A stretch of DNA of 64,000 nucleotides from Dysgonamonadaceae bacterium (lineage in GTDB: Bacteria > Bacteroidota > Bacteroidia > Bacteroidales > Azobacteroidaceae). Positions 28,475 to 38,358 of this stretch are shown here, in pieces. Where the stretch lies: assembly GCA_031253625.1 (NCBI GenBank), contig JAIRVZ010000014.1:1-64000 (forward strand), read 5' to 3'. The translations under genes were made by a program, and so were the position numbers. Position 1 is the first letter of the stretch; every line of letters begins with the position of its first letter. The notes beneath the pieces were generated by a model, which saw only the letters and a program-made list of their open reading frames with translations, did not search any database and was not told where the DNA came from.

Positions 28475-30985
28475 CTACATGATTTTTTTCAATTTATATA
28501 CAAATTTCTTGCAAATATTTTCATGCCGGGAAATCATATAAATTAGCATGACATTTAAAATGGTCAGTTCAAAAGCGAAGTAAAGCCACGGAATCCCTAT
28601 CAGCAAACTGATAAAAAGCACAATCGAACGAGTGTTAAAAGTCAATATGTTAGTATATTTCATTAAAGGCAAACTTTCTTCTCTGAATTTGGAGTGAAAC
28701 CAACCGGGAACTTGAACAGGATATTTTTCACTCAATATTTTCAGCATTTTTTGCAGGTGTGGAGTTCTTCTTTCTTGTGTCTTGGTATAAACTACATAAA
28801 GAGTTTCGAACAATTTCACAAAAGTGTTTTTTCTCCAACTCAGGTTTTTGCATTTTTCGGCTAAGTCTTTTGAGTTCTGCAACTCGCTTTCAAGCTTGCC
28901 TTTTAAGAAAAACAAATGAATGCTCCTATAATAATCGGCCATGCCGGCTTGCAGGGCATGAGAATATCCGGCTACGAGAGCCAACGCCAAAATCCACCAT
29001 CCCCATTCGGGTTGCAGGCGAAATACGATTGCAAAATAAATGGAGATAAACCAAAAATAACCGCCCATCCCATCGAGAATACGTCCAAACTCGGATTTTT
29101 GTCTTGTCATGCGGGCCAATTGGCCATCTGCACTATCATAAGAATTAGCCCAAATCAAAAGAAATATCCCCAATACGTTTATCCAAATATTATCGAAATA
29201 ATAACATATTCCCGCTGCTATTCCAATAAAGATAGATGCGATGGTGATTTGATTGGGAGTAATTCTCTTTTTTTTGAATAACAAAGCCCAACGATAACCA
29301 ATCGGACGATAAAAGTGCATATCTATAAATTCTTCCGTATCAAAAGATTTAAGAGACGATTCGAGTGTAGGTTTGTTTTTCTCTTTGATTTTATCATCAA
29401 TACATTGAGTAATATACGACGCAGCTTCTGTACGACAAGGAGCAAAACTCGGCCAATCGTTGAAATCGATTATTTTTATGTTTCCTTGCGAATCAACGAC
29501 ACAATCTCCACCATATATATATACATTCAATGCTTCGGCTGCACGACTGCAAATATTTATCAGATACGAAACATCAAATTTATTTCCGATGGCTTTTCCG
29601 TTGATTGTTTCCAACCCGAACTTGCTGTGGTTTTGTTCGTCGGAATAGAACCAGTGGAAAAATGGAGTGCCAGCTACGCCATAAAATTTAATCAAATCTC
29701 CTTTTATATGTTCGCTAATTACCGCTGTATCAATATTTCTCAAGGAATATTCATTAAGCATACGCTCGATCTCTTCTCTGTTTCCGGCATAGGCAACATC
29801 TTCGCGATAAATTGTATGGAAATCTCCTCTTTTAATCCAACAATTAGAAATCAGTTTTTCATGTTCAGCAGACACAGATTGGTGGGTTGAAACAATTATG
29901 CTTTCGGGATAAGGTATATTGTTTGAGGCCAACAAGCGGGTCATTTTTTCGCGCATACAATTCTCAATACCATATCCGGAATTAATAACCAATATGCCTT
30001 TATCTTCCAATTGTTGCAATTTCTCGATGCTTTGTTTGCATCTCGCCATGTTGAAGATAACGTCGGCATCGATGGTTGATTGCAGAAATCCTTCTTCGGA
30101 ATAGGTTGTTACTTCGTGGCCGGATTTTGTCAGATGTTCTGCAACCAAATCAAAAATGGCGGCATCGTTATCAATGTTATTGGGAGAATACTGATGATCT
30201 CTTTGGATTCCTGCTATCCGTAAGCTGCGCTGCGCTTGCATACAGTTATTAATATGTTGCCCTAACGGGCAAGTTTGCGTTAAGAAAATTTCTGCTTTCG
30301 CAACATCTTCAGCATGGTCGAGGTCGATGATTTTTTTGAAAGGGAAGGCTTTCAGATTCAAGCTATCAGCAATTAATCGCCTTTGAAAATTACGCATTTT
30401 TGAGAATCCGTTTTTCATACAATAATCAAGCGTTGTTAGTGCTTTGGCCGAAAGGCAATAAATACCGCCCGACACGTATTGTGATGATTCGGCAGAAGAA
30501 TCGAAAGTATCAAAAAAGCCGGTAATGTTCATATCAGCATTAACGTTGACGTATAATGGCTTTTCATCGTCGATATAGTCTGTAACAGCCATCATGCCAT
30601 CGGTTTCTGTGTCAACGATGAAGGCTTGTATGAATTGTGCAAATTCGTCTTCTTTGAAAATGGTGTCAACCGTGGTCAGACAAAATTTTCCGGTTTGAAG
30701 AAACCGGCTCAGTTCGAAGAAACTGTGCATCGAACTTGGGGTAGATTTTATTACAACATTGAGCGGAACGGAAATTGTTGATTGCAAAGATGCAAGATGC
30801 GATTGTACTTCTTTCATCTCATTGTTTACAATGATGCTGATAGATTCCGCATTGTTTTTGATGAAAATGTCGATTAAGCGGTCGATTAACGGTATTCCGT
30901 TTAATTTCACCAATGGCTTGGGTTGTTTTATTCCTTCTTCAACCAATCGGGAACCTTCACCGGCTGCTATAATTGCATATTTCAT
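28475..30985 (-). CDS. Three-domain fusion: nucleotidyltransferase + ATP-grasp-like + CDP-alcohol phosphotransferase
   Basis: aa 1-~235 MKYAIIAAGEGSRLVEEGIKQPKPLVKLNG; middle ...CMREKMTRLLASNNIPYPES...CWIKRGDFHT...IKIIDFNDWPSFAPCR; C-term DSADGQLARMTRQKSEFGRILDGMGGYFWF. Confidence 0.85.
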   Translation of the reverse strand: MKYAIIAAGEGSRLVEEGIKQPKPLVKLNGIPLIDRLIDIFIKNNAESISIIVNNEMKEVQSHLASLQSTISVPLNVVIKSTPSSMHSFFELSRFLQTGKFCLTTVDTIFKEDEFAQFIQAFIVDTETDGMMAVTDYIDDEKPLYVNVNADMNITGFFDTFDSSAESSQYVSGGIYCLSAKALTTLDYCMKNGFSKMRNFQRRLIADSLNLKAFPFKKIIDLDHAEDVAKAEIFLTQTCPLGQHINNCMQAQRSLRIAGIQRDHQYSPNNIDNDAAIFDLVAEHLTKSGHEVTTYSEEGFLQSTIDADVIFNMARCKQSIEKLQQLEDKGILVINSGYGIENCMREKMTRLLASNNIPYPESIIVSTHQSVSAEHEKLISNCWIKRGDFHTIYREDVAYAGNREEIERMLNEYSLRNIDTAVISEHIKGDLIKFYGVAGTPFFHWFYSDEQNHSKFGLETINGKAIGNKFDVSYLINICSRAAEALNVYIYGGDCVVDSQGNIKIIDFNDWPSFAPCRTEAASYITQCIDDKIKEKNKPTLESSLKSFDTEEFIDMHFYRPIGYRWALLFKKKRITPNQITIASIFIGIAAGICYYFDNIWINVLGIFLLIWANSYDSADGQLARMTRQKSEFGRILDGMGGYFWFISIYFAIVFRLQPEWGWWILALALVAGYSHALQAGMADYYRSIHLFFLKGKLESELQNSKDLAEKCKNLSWRKNTFVKLFETLYVVYTKTQERRTPHLQKMLKILSEKYPVQVPGWFHSKFREESLPLMKYTNILTFNTRSIVLFISLLIGIPWLYFAFELTILNVMLIYMISRHENICKKFVYKLKKIM

Positions 30986-31118
30986 TTTTGACGATCACTT
31001 AACATTTCCTATTGCGTACATTTGAAATTTACTTCCGCACCCAAAGGTATGCCATTTGCCGAAGTATGAACAACAGCCTCGGCCGAATGATAAATATCAA
31101 TAACATCAATGGTAGTTT

Positions 31119-31359
31119 TCAAAAAAAATATTGTTCGCTAATTATCTGATACTCAATAATAGTTATAATCGAAGTATGTTCAAATTTCTTCAACACAAGC
31201 AGATCTTTGTCTCCAGTAATAAGAAAGTCAGCATTAGAGTCTAAAAAATTAATCGTATTTTTTATTATTCAGCAGTTTGTCTATGAAAGCATATTTTCTT
31301 GACAGCAGAAAACTTATCCAAAGATTTGTATCAATAATTATTCGGCATTCTTCTTTCAT
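31119..31359 (-). pseudogene. PIN-domain toxin remnant (internal deletion and frameshift)
   Basis: Frame 1: MKEECRIIIDTNLWISFLLSRKYAFIDKLLNNKKYD*; shifted frame: NTINFLDSNADFLITGDKDLLVLKKFEHTSIITIIEYQIISEQYFF*. Confidence 0.7.
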
Positions 31360-31555
31360 AGCGAGCTTGTCTAACAATTTCCACTTCGCGTGTAATATCT
31401 TCCAATGAAGGCAATAAGTCTTCGTTACGACGAAGTTTTGCCAGCATTGTCGCTAATGAAGGTTGCTTTTTAATTTGTATCAAATTCATTGCCTCCAAAT
31501 TTTTCAAAAGCATTTTTGCTCTCGGATTTATTATTTGAACACTCATTGCTTCCAT
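31331..31555 (-). CDS. Putative antitoxin of the decayed PIN module
   Basis: 74 aa, overlaps the start of the PIN remnant; MSVQIINPRAKMLLKNLEAMNLIQIKKQPSLATMLAKLRRN. Confidence 0.55.
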   Translation of the reverse strand: MEAMSVQIINPRAKMLLKNLEAMNLIQIKKQPSLATMLAKLRRNEDLLPSLEDITREVEIVRQARYERRMPNNY

Positions 31556-31645
31556 AATTCTTTTTCTTTTTAATTATCTTACAAAGGTATAAAATAAAAT
31601 GAGGCCATCAAAATCAGGGATTTTGAAATTTTTCTATGCAAAAAA

Positions 31646-31680
31646 ACTTGGGCAACTCTGCCATCGAGAGTTGCCCAAGT
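31646..31680 (-). terminator. Rho-independent terminator
   Basis: acttgggcaactct-gccatcg-agagttgcccaagt, 14-bp perfect stem, T-run on the minus strand. Confidence 0.85.
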
Positions 31681-31706
31681 CTACTACTTAGTTGCTAAAA
31701 TCTAAC

Positions 31707-31967
31707 TTAGTCTTTAGCTATCGTTTTTTTCCTGTTGCGAACAAGAATATACGCTCCTGCTAATGCAAGTAAAACATATACGCCATCGTGAACCGGACTG
31801 TCTGCAACAGTGGGTTCCGGTGTTGTTGGATCTGTTGCGGGAGGAATAAAGCCAGATGGAGAAGGATCTTTTTGCAACCACGATTCGGAATATTCTTTCA
31901 TATTTGCATGTATCTGTCCGCTAACAAGCAGAGAAACTGCTAAAATAAATATCTTTAATGTTTTCAT
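31707..31967 (-). CDS. Small secreted/anchored protein (signal peptide, Pro/Thr linker, C-terminal TM + Arg/Lys)
   Basis: MKTLKIFILAVSLLVSGQIHA...PPATDPTTPEPTVADSPVHDGVYVLLALAGAYILVRNRKK. Confidence 0.6.
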   Translation of the reverse strand: MKTLKIFILAVSLLVSGQIHANMKEYSESWLQKDPSPSGFIPPATDPTTPEPTVADSPVHDGVYVLLALAGAYILVRNRKKTIAKD

Positions 31968-31998
31968 ATTTTGTATTTATTAAAAATTCGACAATTAT

Positions 31999-34525
31999 TT
32001 ATTTCTTAAATAATGTTTTTGTTGTTTCTACTGCATTGGATTCGTAGGTAGTTTTCACAATATAAATATTGTTTTCTACCGGTTGAGAGATTTCCAAACC
32101 TTGCAGGTTGTAGTAACGAACATCTACTATTTTACCTTTATCGGCACTTATTTTGAACAATCCTGTTGGGCCGGTTTCGACATTAAAGGATGATGGAACA
32201 GGTTGACCATTCGGATTTGTAAACACTACCAAAGATTCGAAAGGTTTCAATGTTTTTTCTCGACCATGATGATGCGTGAAATTTTTATCTTCGTCGAAAA
32301 TGTAGAAATGATTAGTTAAATCTTCTCCTTCTACACACGGCAAAATAATATCTGCCACAGAAGGATTGACTATCATTCCGAATTTTTCTGCTTCTATTTC
32401 TATTTCATTAACATCAAGATCTTCAATGTTATACAATATTGTATTTTCTCCGGAAATGAATGTAACGACCTCATTCACATCAACTAAAGCTTGAGGTACT
32501 TGGAAAATATATCCTCTGTCTTTTTCTATATCTTGAACATATTCAAACTTCGCTGTTTCATCAGGAGTAATGGTTTTTAACCAAAAGTGTCCACCTGTAC
32601 TCGGGTGATAAGCCTCTAAATTAGGATAAGTTTCATTAAGATATACTTGTGCAACTTCAAACGGGAAACCGATAGCATACCATCTGTTAGCTACGACAGT
32701 TTTTTCGAGTTTTACAAAAGCTCCGGCCGGAACCGCAAAAGATGTTGTACCTTCAAGGTCTAATTGACCGACACCTGTGCCATCATCTTCAAAGATAATG
32801 TTACCTCCTTCATAGTCTTGTATTTTTCTTGTTACACCGGCAGGGATAATAAATTCACAAAATGGATTGGTGTTGTAGGTGACAGTTCCTAAAATGTAAG
32901 TAACATCAATGCTTGAAACACCGGCAGCCCCATTAGTGTAAATTTTAAACGAAGTTGGTTCATCAGTAACATTTATAGTAACTAACCCGTTTAGTTCCAA
33001 TGTACTTCCATCTCCATAATCTGAAACTGATGCCGTTCTATCTGTGTATTCAGTAGACATCAATAAAAACTTTCTACCAATAGCTGTGTTATTAGGTGCA
33101 GATTGATTGTATTGATATGTTTGTATTTTCACTTGCGAAACAGCACCTGGAAAAACAGGAGATTCTACATAAGATGCTGGTTGTGGGCTAGCACCACCAC
33201 TTGCTTGACGTAACTGTAGGAGCGCAACTCCACTAATAACATTCTTTATAAAACCACCTGTCCATATTCCCGATGTACTTATGATATCTTGAGATCCATA
33301 CGCAGTAGTATTTGTAAGAGCTGCAATCGCTGTTTGAGTCAATGTTTCTGTAATATTTTTGCCACCTGTTTTATACACTGCAAACAACTCAACATCTTTT
33401 GTTGGGATATACGGATTTGAAATAAAATCAGGCTTATCTGTTGTTGATGTAACCGCAGCATCTTCTACCCAACCTACAAAAGTCCAACTTGCACAAGAAG
33501 GTACAGCATCATAATCAGATAAGTCTATACTTGTTACTTCGTTAAAAGTATTTTGAGAAACTGTTCCATTACCTGCATTTAAAGTTACATTAAAAACAGG
33601 ACATGGACTGGTTTTAAAAAACTCATCAACATCGCTGTAACTTGTTCCTTTTCCGTTAATAGCATAAGCACGGAAGAAATAAGTCGTGTTGCAATCTAAA
33701 CCCTCGATTACTTTGGTAAATATTTCTAAATCTGAATCAAAATCGTCAGATATTGCTTTTTCGTCAGCTGTCGTTGGATTTCCTGTTGTATTGTATAAAA
33801 CCATATTCCGTAACATTGCAGTCGCCTTCGTCAAGCAATTCACCCCAAAGTGTTATGGTGGAGGCTGTTATTCCATCTTCAACAACATCGCCAAGAGTCG
33901 GAAGGATAGTACAGGAATTGGCAACTTCTTTTACTATAACTTTAATATTATCAATCCTAATATTATTAGTAGTATTTTTATGGGTAAATTTCAAAGAAAG
34001 AGTAGTAGGTGTACCCGTTATGGTATAAATACTGGACGTTAACGTAGCACCAGCCGCAGCAAACGAACCTATGTTTGTAAGAAAACTAGTTCCTGCATCT
34101 AAATCAACAGTTATATCAAACCCATCACCTCCTCCTTCCGAACAAGTTACTTGTATTTTTGTTGCGTTATAAAGAGGGATCCCACTTATCCGTAAATAAC
34201 CAGAAGTGCTTTTATTAAGCCAAACGTGGTTACCTGACATATTGGTTCCTGTACCTCCACTTAACATTGCATTACTACTCGCAAATGTAATTTGCGACTT
34301 GTCTGCCGCAATAAATGTTGTTGTTCCTGCCTTATTATAAGCAGTTGAAAAATCTGTTGCTGAAAAAGTTGTCCCCGCTGAAGCTCCTGTACCAAAAGTT
34401 TCTTCAAATAAGACATCATCTACGGCAACTGTTTGTGCCCACGCATTTCCTCCCATCAACATCAAGAGAGAAATGAATAAAGAAAGAATAACTTTCTTGT
34501 TTTTAAGTAAATTCATTTGTTTCAT
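31999..34525 (-). pseudogene. Large T9SS-type secreted surface protein, split by an apparent frameshift near 33.8 kb
   Basis: ORF 33764..34525 (signal peptide, ...ELLDEGDCNVTEYGF) continues in the -1/+1 frame as ORF 31999..33843 (...VLYNTTGNPTTADEKAIS...); C-term VRYYNLQGLEISQPVENNIYIVKTTYESNAVETTKTLFKK. Confidence 0.75.
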
Positions 34526-34564
34526 AAGATAAAAAATTATAGAGTTAGTAAATATATTTTGAGT

Positions 34565-34780
34565 TTAAGAAACAGTCATATAATTGCTTATAATTTTTTC
34601 GATATAAATATTTGCGTCTATTTTGTTGTAAATTATATACCAAATTGTGCTTGCATTTCGCTTGTATTGATGCACTTTACCTCCATATCGTTTGTGTGTT
34701 TCATAAATAGCATTCGAATGAAATATTTTTGCGTCTAAACAACTGTCTGCTTGTTCACTATAAAATACCATGTTTGTCAC
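34565..34780 (-). pseudogene. Shortened RelE/ParE-like toxin (paralogue of 27944..28264)
   Basis: VHQYKRNASTIWYIIYNKIDANIYIEKIISNYMT versus YVYKYNRNKMTTWYIVYNIDKVNHFILIEKIISNHQT; lacks about 35 aa. Confidence 0.5.
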
Positions 34781-35003
34781 AGAATTGATTTACCTTGATA
34801 GTTGCGCGGCAACGAAACTCTTTTGAGGTCATATATCCTTTAGGAATTTCCGCAGCGTCTACTTGCTTTTGCTCTGCATTATGTATCAACATTAACACCT
34901 GCTCTACAACAAAATGTTGCTCTGCAAGCGGTAATTTTTGAATGTTATTTATAATTGTTGCTGTTGACATAGTTGTATTTTTTTCAAAGATATAAATTTT
35001 CAC
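34758..35003 (-). CDS. Putative antitoxin paralogue
   Basis: LPLAEQHFVVEQVLMLIHNAEQKQVDAAEIPKGYMTSKEFRCRATIKVNQFC. Confidence 0.55.
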   Translation of the reverse strand: MKIYIFEKNTTMSTATIINNIQKLPLAEQHFVVEQVLMLIHNAEQKQVDAAEIPKGYMTSKEFRCRATIKVNQFCDKHGIL

Positions 35004-35010
35004 TCATGGG

Positions 35011-35193
35011 TTATAATATAGCAGCAACATTTTTAAAGCTGTTGCGAGATTTGGGTTTAGTCGCACAAGCCGGTTTCGTTCCATCTTTACGCATGAGCGA
35101 ATCAACATCAATAAAATTTGGAATACGTTTTGAGCGCGCAAAAGCCTCTTCTATTTCAGGAGGTGCGTCAGTATAAATTATTTTCTTTTTCAT
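35011..35193 (-). CDS. BrnA-like antitoxin
   Basis: MKKKIIYTDAPPEIEEAFARSKRIPNFIDVDSLMRKDGTKP; directly follows a BrnT-like gene. Confidence 0.65.
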   Translation of the reverse strand: MKKKIIYTDAPPEIEEAFARSKRIPNFIDVDSLMRKDGTKPACATKPKSRNSFKNVAAIL

Positions 35194-35446
35194 AATATTT
35201 CTTTTGTTTCCGCCAATATCCTGCACCAATAATGCGAATATTGCCATTCCTATATGTAAATCTTACTGTCAAAATATCTTTCCTTGTTTTACCAATACAA
35301 AAATATCTTTCTTCAGATAATGAATGTTCTTCATCTTCATTAATTATCGCATTTTCATCGTAAAAGGCATCTTGTGCCTCTTCAAACGAAACATTGTGCT
35401 TGGCAATGTTTTCGGCGTTTTTGGTTTCGTCCCATTCAAAAGTCAT
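35168..35446 (-). CDS. BrnT-family toxin
   Basis: MTFEWDETKNAENIAKHNVSFEEAQDAFYDENAI...ERYFCIGKTRKDILTVRFTYRNGNIRIIGAGYWRKQKKYYEK. Confidence 0.88.
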   Translation of the reverse strand: MTFEWDETKNAENIAKHNVSFEEAQDAFYDENAIINEDEEHSLSEERYFCIGKTRKDILTVRFTYRNGNIRIIGAGYWRKQKKYYEKENNLY

Positions 35447-35722
35447 TGGTTATAAATTTCTCCAAAGATATAATTTTTTGTTTAAATATCTCTTATTTTT
35501 TCATTGCGATTTTGTTAAATAATTACAGATTGTCAAATTTTCAAGAAGGGTACTTAATGTTTTTCTTAAAAGCAAGTTTCATTTTGGTAGTAAATTCTTG
35601 TTTTTAAGTAAATTAATTTGCTTCATAAAATAAAACTATAAATGAATTTAATTATTTTTGTTAAATGATTAATTTTGTGCAATCGAAACAAGAGAATCAT
35701 TCTCCGTAAAATATTAATTTAT

Positions 35723-37258
35723 ATGAAATTATTTTTAACAAATCAGGTAAGGGAGTTAGACAAATATACTATTGATTTCGAGCCTGTGCAATCGATTGAT
35801 TTGATGGAACGTGCAGCACAAGCTTTTACCGACGCATTTGGTGTCAGATTCCGGGATTTTAGTGGAAAAATTACTGTATTTGCCGGCCCGGGAAATAATG
35901 GAGGAGATGCTTTGGCTATTGCCCGAATGTTGCATTTGAAAGACTATTTTGTTGAAACTTATTTATTTAATCCCAAAGAAAATCTTTCTTCGGATTGCTT
36001 GGAAAATAAGAAAAAACTATTGAAATTTCCTCAAGTGAAATTTATCGAGGTAAAAGACAAGTTTGTTTCACCTGATTTGGAAAAAAATGATATTGTTATC
36101 GACGGGCTTTTCGGTTCCGGATTGAATAAACCGCTCGAAGGAGGATTCGCCTCGGTCGTGAAATATCTCAATTCTTCGCCTTGCACGGTCGTTTCGATAG
36201 ATATTCCTTCTGGATTATTCGGAGAAGATAATGCTGAAAATAATAAAGATTGCGTCATCGCGGCAGATTATACTTATACATTCCAATTTCCGAAACTATC
36301 GTTTTTATTTCCCGAAAACGATTTTTTTGTCGGAAAAGTCGAAGTATTGGATATTGGTTTACATCCGAAAGGAATCAACGCCACCCCTACTCCATTTCAT
36401 TTGATCCAAAAAGATTATGTGCGTTCTTTACTGAAAAAACGTTCCCGTTTTGCTCATAAAGGAAATTTCGGTCATGCTTTACTGATTGCCGGAAGTTTGG
36501 GAAAAATGGGAGCTGCTGTTTTAGCTGGAAAAGCTTGTTTGCGTTCGGGCGCAGGATTGTTAACCGCACATGTTCCTCAATCGGGCAACGAAATTATGCA
36601 GACTTCATTGCCGGAAGCGATGACAAGTATCGATAATAATGAGTTAATTTTCAGCAAATTACCTCAATTAGAATTATACGATACAATTGCTGTAGGTCCC
36701 GGCATCGGAACTGAAGAAATTACTGTCGCTGCTCTTACAGATTTACTCCGAAATTCTACAAAGCCAATGATATTAGATGCCGATGCCTTGAATATCATCG
36801 CTCAAGATTCGTCGTTATTGGAATTGATTCCTCCAAACAGCATCCTTACGCCACATCCAAAAGAATTCGACCGATTGGCCGGAACATCTTCTTCATCTTA
36901 CGAAAGATTGCATAAAGCCATGGAGTTTGCCAAATCTACAAAAACATATCTCATCTTAAAAGGCAGATATACTGCGATTTGTACTCCGGAAGGCGAATGT
37001 TGGTTTAATACAACAGGAAATCCCGGAATGGCCACAGCAGGCAGCGGAGATGTATTGACCGGAATTTTACTGGGGCTACTCGCACAATCATACACTTCGC
37101 GAGAAGTTTCCATACTCGGAGTATATTTACATGGCTTAGCCGGGGATATTGCATTGGAAGATTTTTCGGAAGAAAGTTTGTTATCAAGCGATATTATCCA
37201 CCATATAAGTATGGCTTTTAAAGAATTGTCGTATATTTGCACGGCATCATACCGTTAA
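35723..37258 (+). CDS. nnrDE: Bifunctional ADP-dependent NAD(P)H-hydrate dehydratase / epimerase
   Basis: FAGPGNNGGDALAIARMLH (YjeF N) and TPHPKEFDRLAG...NPGMATAGSGDVLTGILLGLLAQ (YjeF C). Confidence 0.94.
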   Translation: MKLFLTNQVRELDKYTIDFEPVQSIDLMERAAQAFTDAFGVRFRDFSGKITVFAGPGNNGGDALAIARMLHLKDYFVETYLFNPKENLSSDCLENKKKLLKFPQVKFIEVKDKFVSPDLEKNDIVIDGLFGSGLNKPLEGGFASVVKYLNSSPCTVVSIDIPSGLFGEDNAENNKDCVIAADYTYTFQFPKLSFLFPENDFFVGKVEVLDIGLHPKGINATPTPFHLIQKDYVRSLLKKRSRFAHKGNFGHALLIAGSLGKMGAAVLAGKACLRSGAGLLTAHVPQSGNEIMQTSLPEAMTSIDNNELIFSKLPQLELYDTIAVGPGIGTEEITVAALTDLLRNSTKPMILDADALNIIAQDSSLLELIPPNSILTPHPKEFDRLAGTSSSSYERLHKAMEFAKSTKTYLILKGRYTAICTPEGECWFNTTGNPGMATAGSGDVLTGILLGLLAQSYTSREVSILGVYLHGLAGDIALEDFSEESLLSSDIIHHISMAFKELSYICTASYR

Positions 37259-37272
37259 ATATTTATTTATAT

Positions 37273-38358
37273 ATGAGGAAAGTTTTATTATCTATAATCG
37301 TCATGTTGTTATTTTCGACAACATTAATCATTGCTCAAACAAATGTAATAAAAAGAGTTGCGGCCAAAAGTAATAATTATGGTGTAAATTATTTTTTACC
37401 AAAAACTACGTTGGAAATTCAGGTATTCACCTCGAAAATAGAGGAGAAGGCCGGTCCTTATTACAGATATGCCGAAAAATATCTGGGAGTAAACAATGCA
37501 ATTATAGAAGACAAAACATTTTATGAATTAGATGATATTCAAGTTAACATAAAAGCTGTTCCGGATAAGGATAAATCATATATTGTTGAATTGAAACAGG
37601 GCACGACCGCTCCATTTGTTTACTTAACAGAAGACGGTTTGATTTGTACGATTAATGCAGAATATGTTCCACCTGTCGAAAAAACAGCTATCAATGGGAA
37701 AGCGACTGCTGCATCTTCCAATTCGAAACTATCGCCGGAAGCATTATTCACTCAAGAATATCTTCAAGCCGGCTCGACAGCTAAAATGGCCGAAATTGCA
37801 GCCAAACAAATCTATAAAATCAGAGAAAGCCGTTTGGATATTTTAACCGGAAATGCCGATAATGCTCCCCCCGATGGTGTTGCTATGAAACTCGTATTGG
37901 AACAATTGGATGCCCAAGAAAAAGCTTTAGTAGAGTTATTTACAGGGACTTCCAGTAGAAGTTCTGCGAAAACCGTTATCTTCATCTTAGAACCGAAATT
38001 CGAGATGGAAAAGCAGATTATCTTCCGGTTTTCAAAACATTTGGGAATTGTTGACCACGACGATTTATCGGGACAACCGGTTTATTTGAATTTAAGAAAA
38101 ATCGAAACAGTAGATTTAATTCCTGACGATACCAAGAAAAAAGACAAAAATGCCGACAAAGGTGTCTTTTACAATATTCCCGGACGAGGAGAAGTTGAAA
38201 TTTATTTGGGAACAAACAGAATTTATCGCGGAGTTTTCGACATTACCCAGTTCGGAACAACGCATGTGTTAGCCAATCCTATTTTTGAGAATAAGAAATC
38301 TCCTGTGAGGGTTTATTTCTATCCGGAAACCGGAGGGATTAAAAAGATTGAGCAATAA
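37273..38358 (+). CDS. DUF4831-like secreted protein
   Basis: Signal peptide MRKVLLSIIVMLLFSTTLIIAQ; VNYFLPKTTLEIQVFTSKIEEKAGPYYRYAEKYLGV. Confidence 0.7.
   Translation: MRKVLLSIIVMLLFSTTLIIAQTNVIKRVAAKSNNYGVNYFLPKTTLEIQVFTSKIEEKAGPYYRYAEKYLGVNNAIIEDKTFYELDDIQVNIKAVPDKDKSYIVELKQGTTAPFVYLTEDGLICTINAEYVPPVEKTAINGKATAASSNSKLSPEALFTQEYLQAGSTAKMAEIAAKQIYKIRESRLDILTGNADNAPPDGVAMKLVLEQLDAQEKALVELFTGTSSRSSAKTVIFILEPKFEMEKQIIFRFSKHLGIVDHDDLSGQPVYLNLRKIETVDLIPDDTKKKDKNADKGVFYNIPGRGEVEIYLGTNRIYRGVFDITQFGTTHVLANPIFENKKSPVRVYFYPETGGIKKIEQ

Noticed and set aside
28759-29890. Plus-strand ORFs 28759..29049, 28916..29281, 29315..29890
   Set aside because: Antisense to the three-domain fusion protein, whose motifs are clear.
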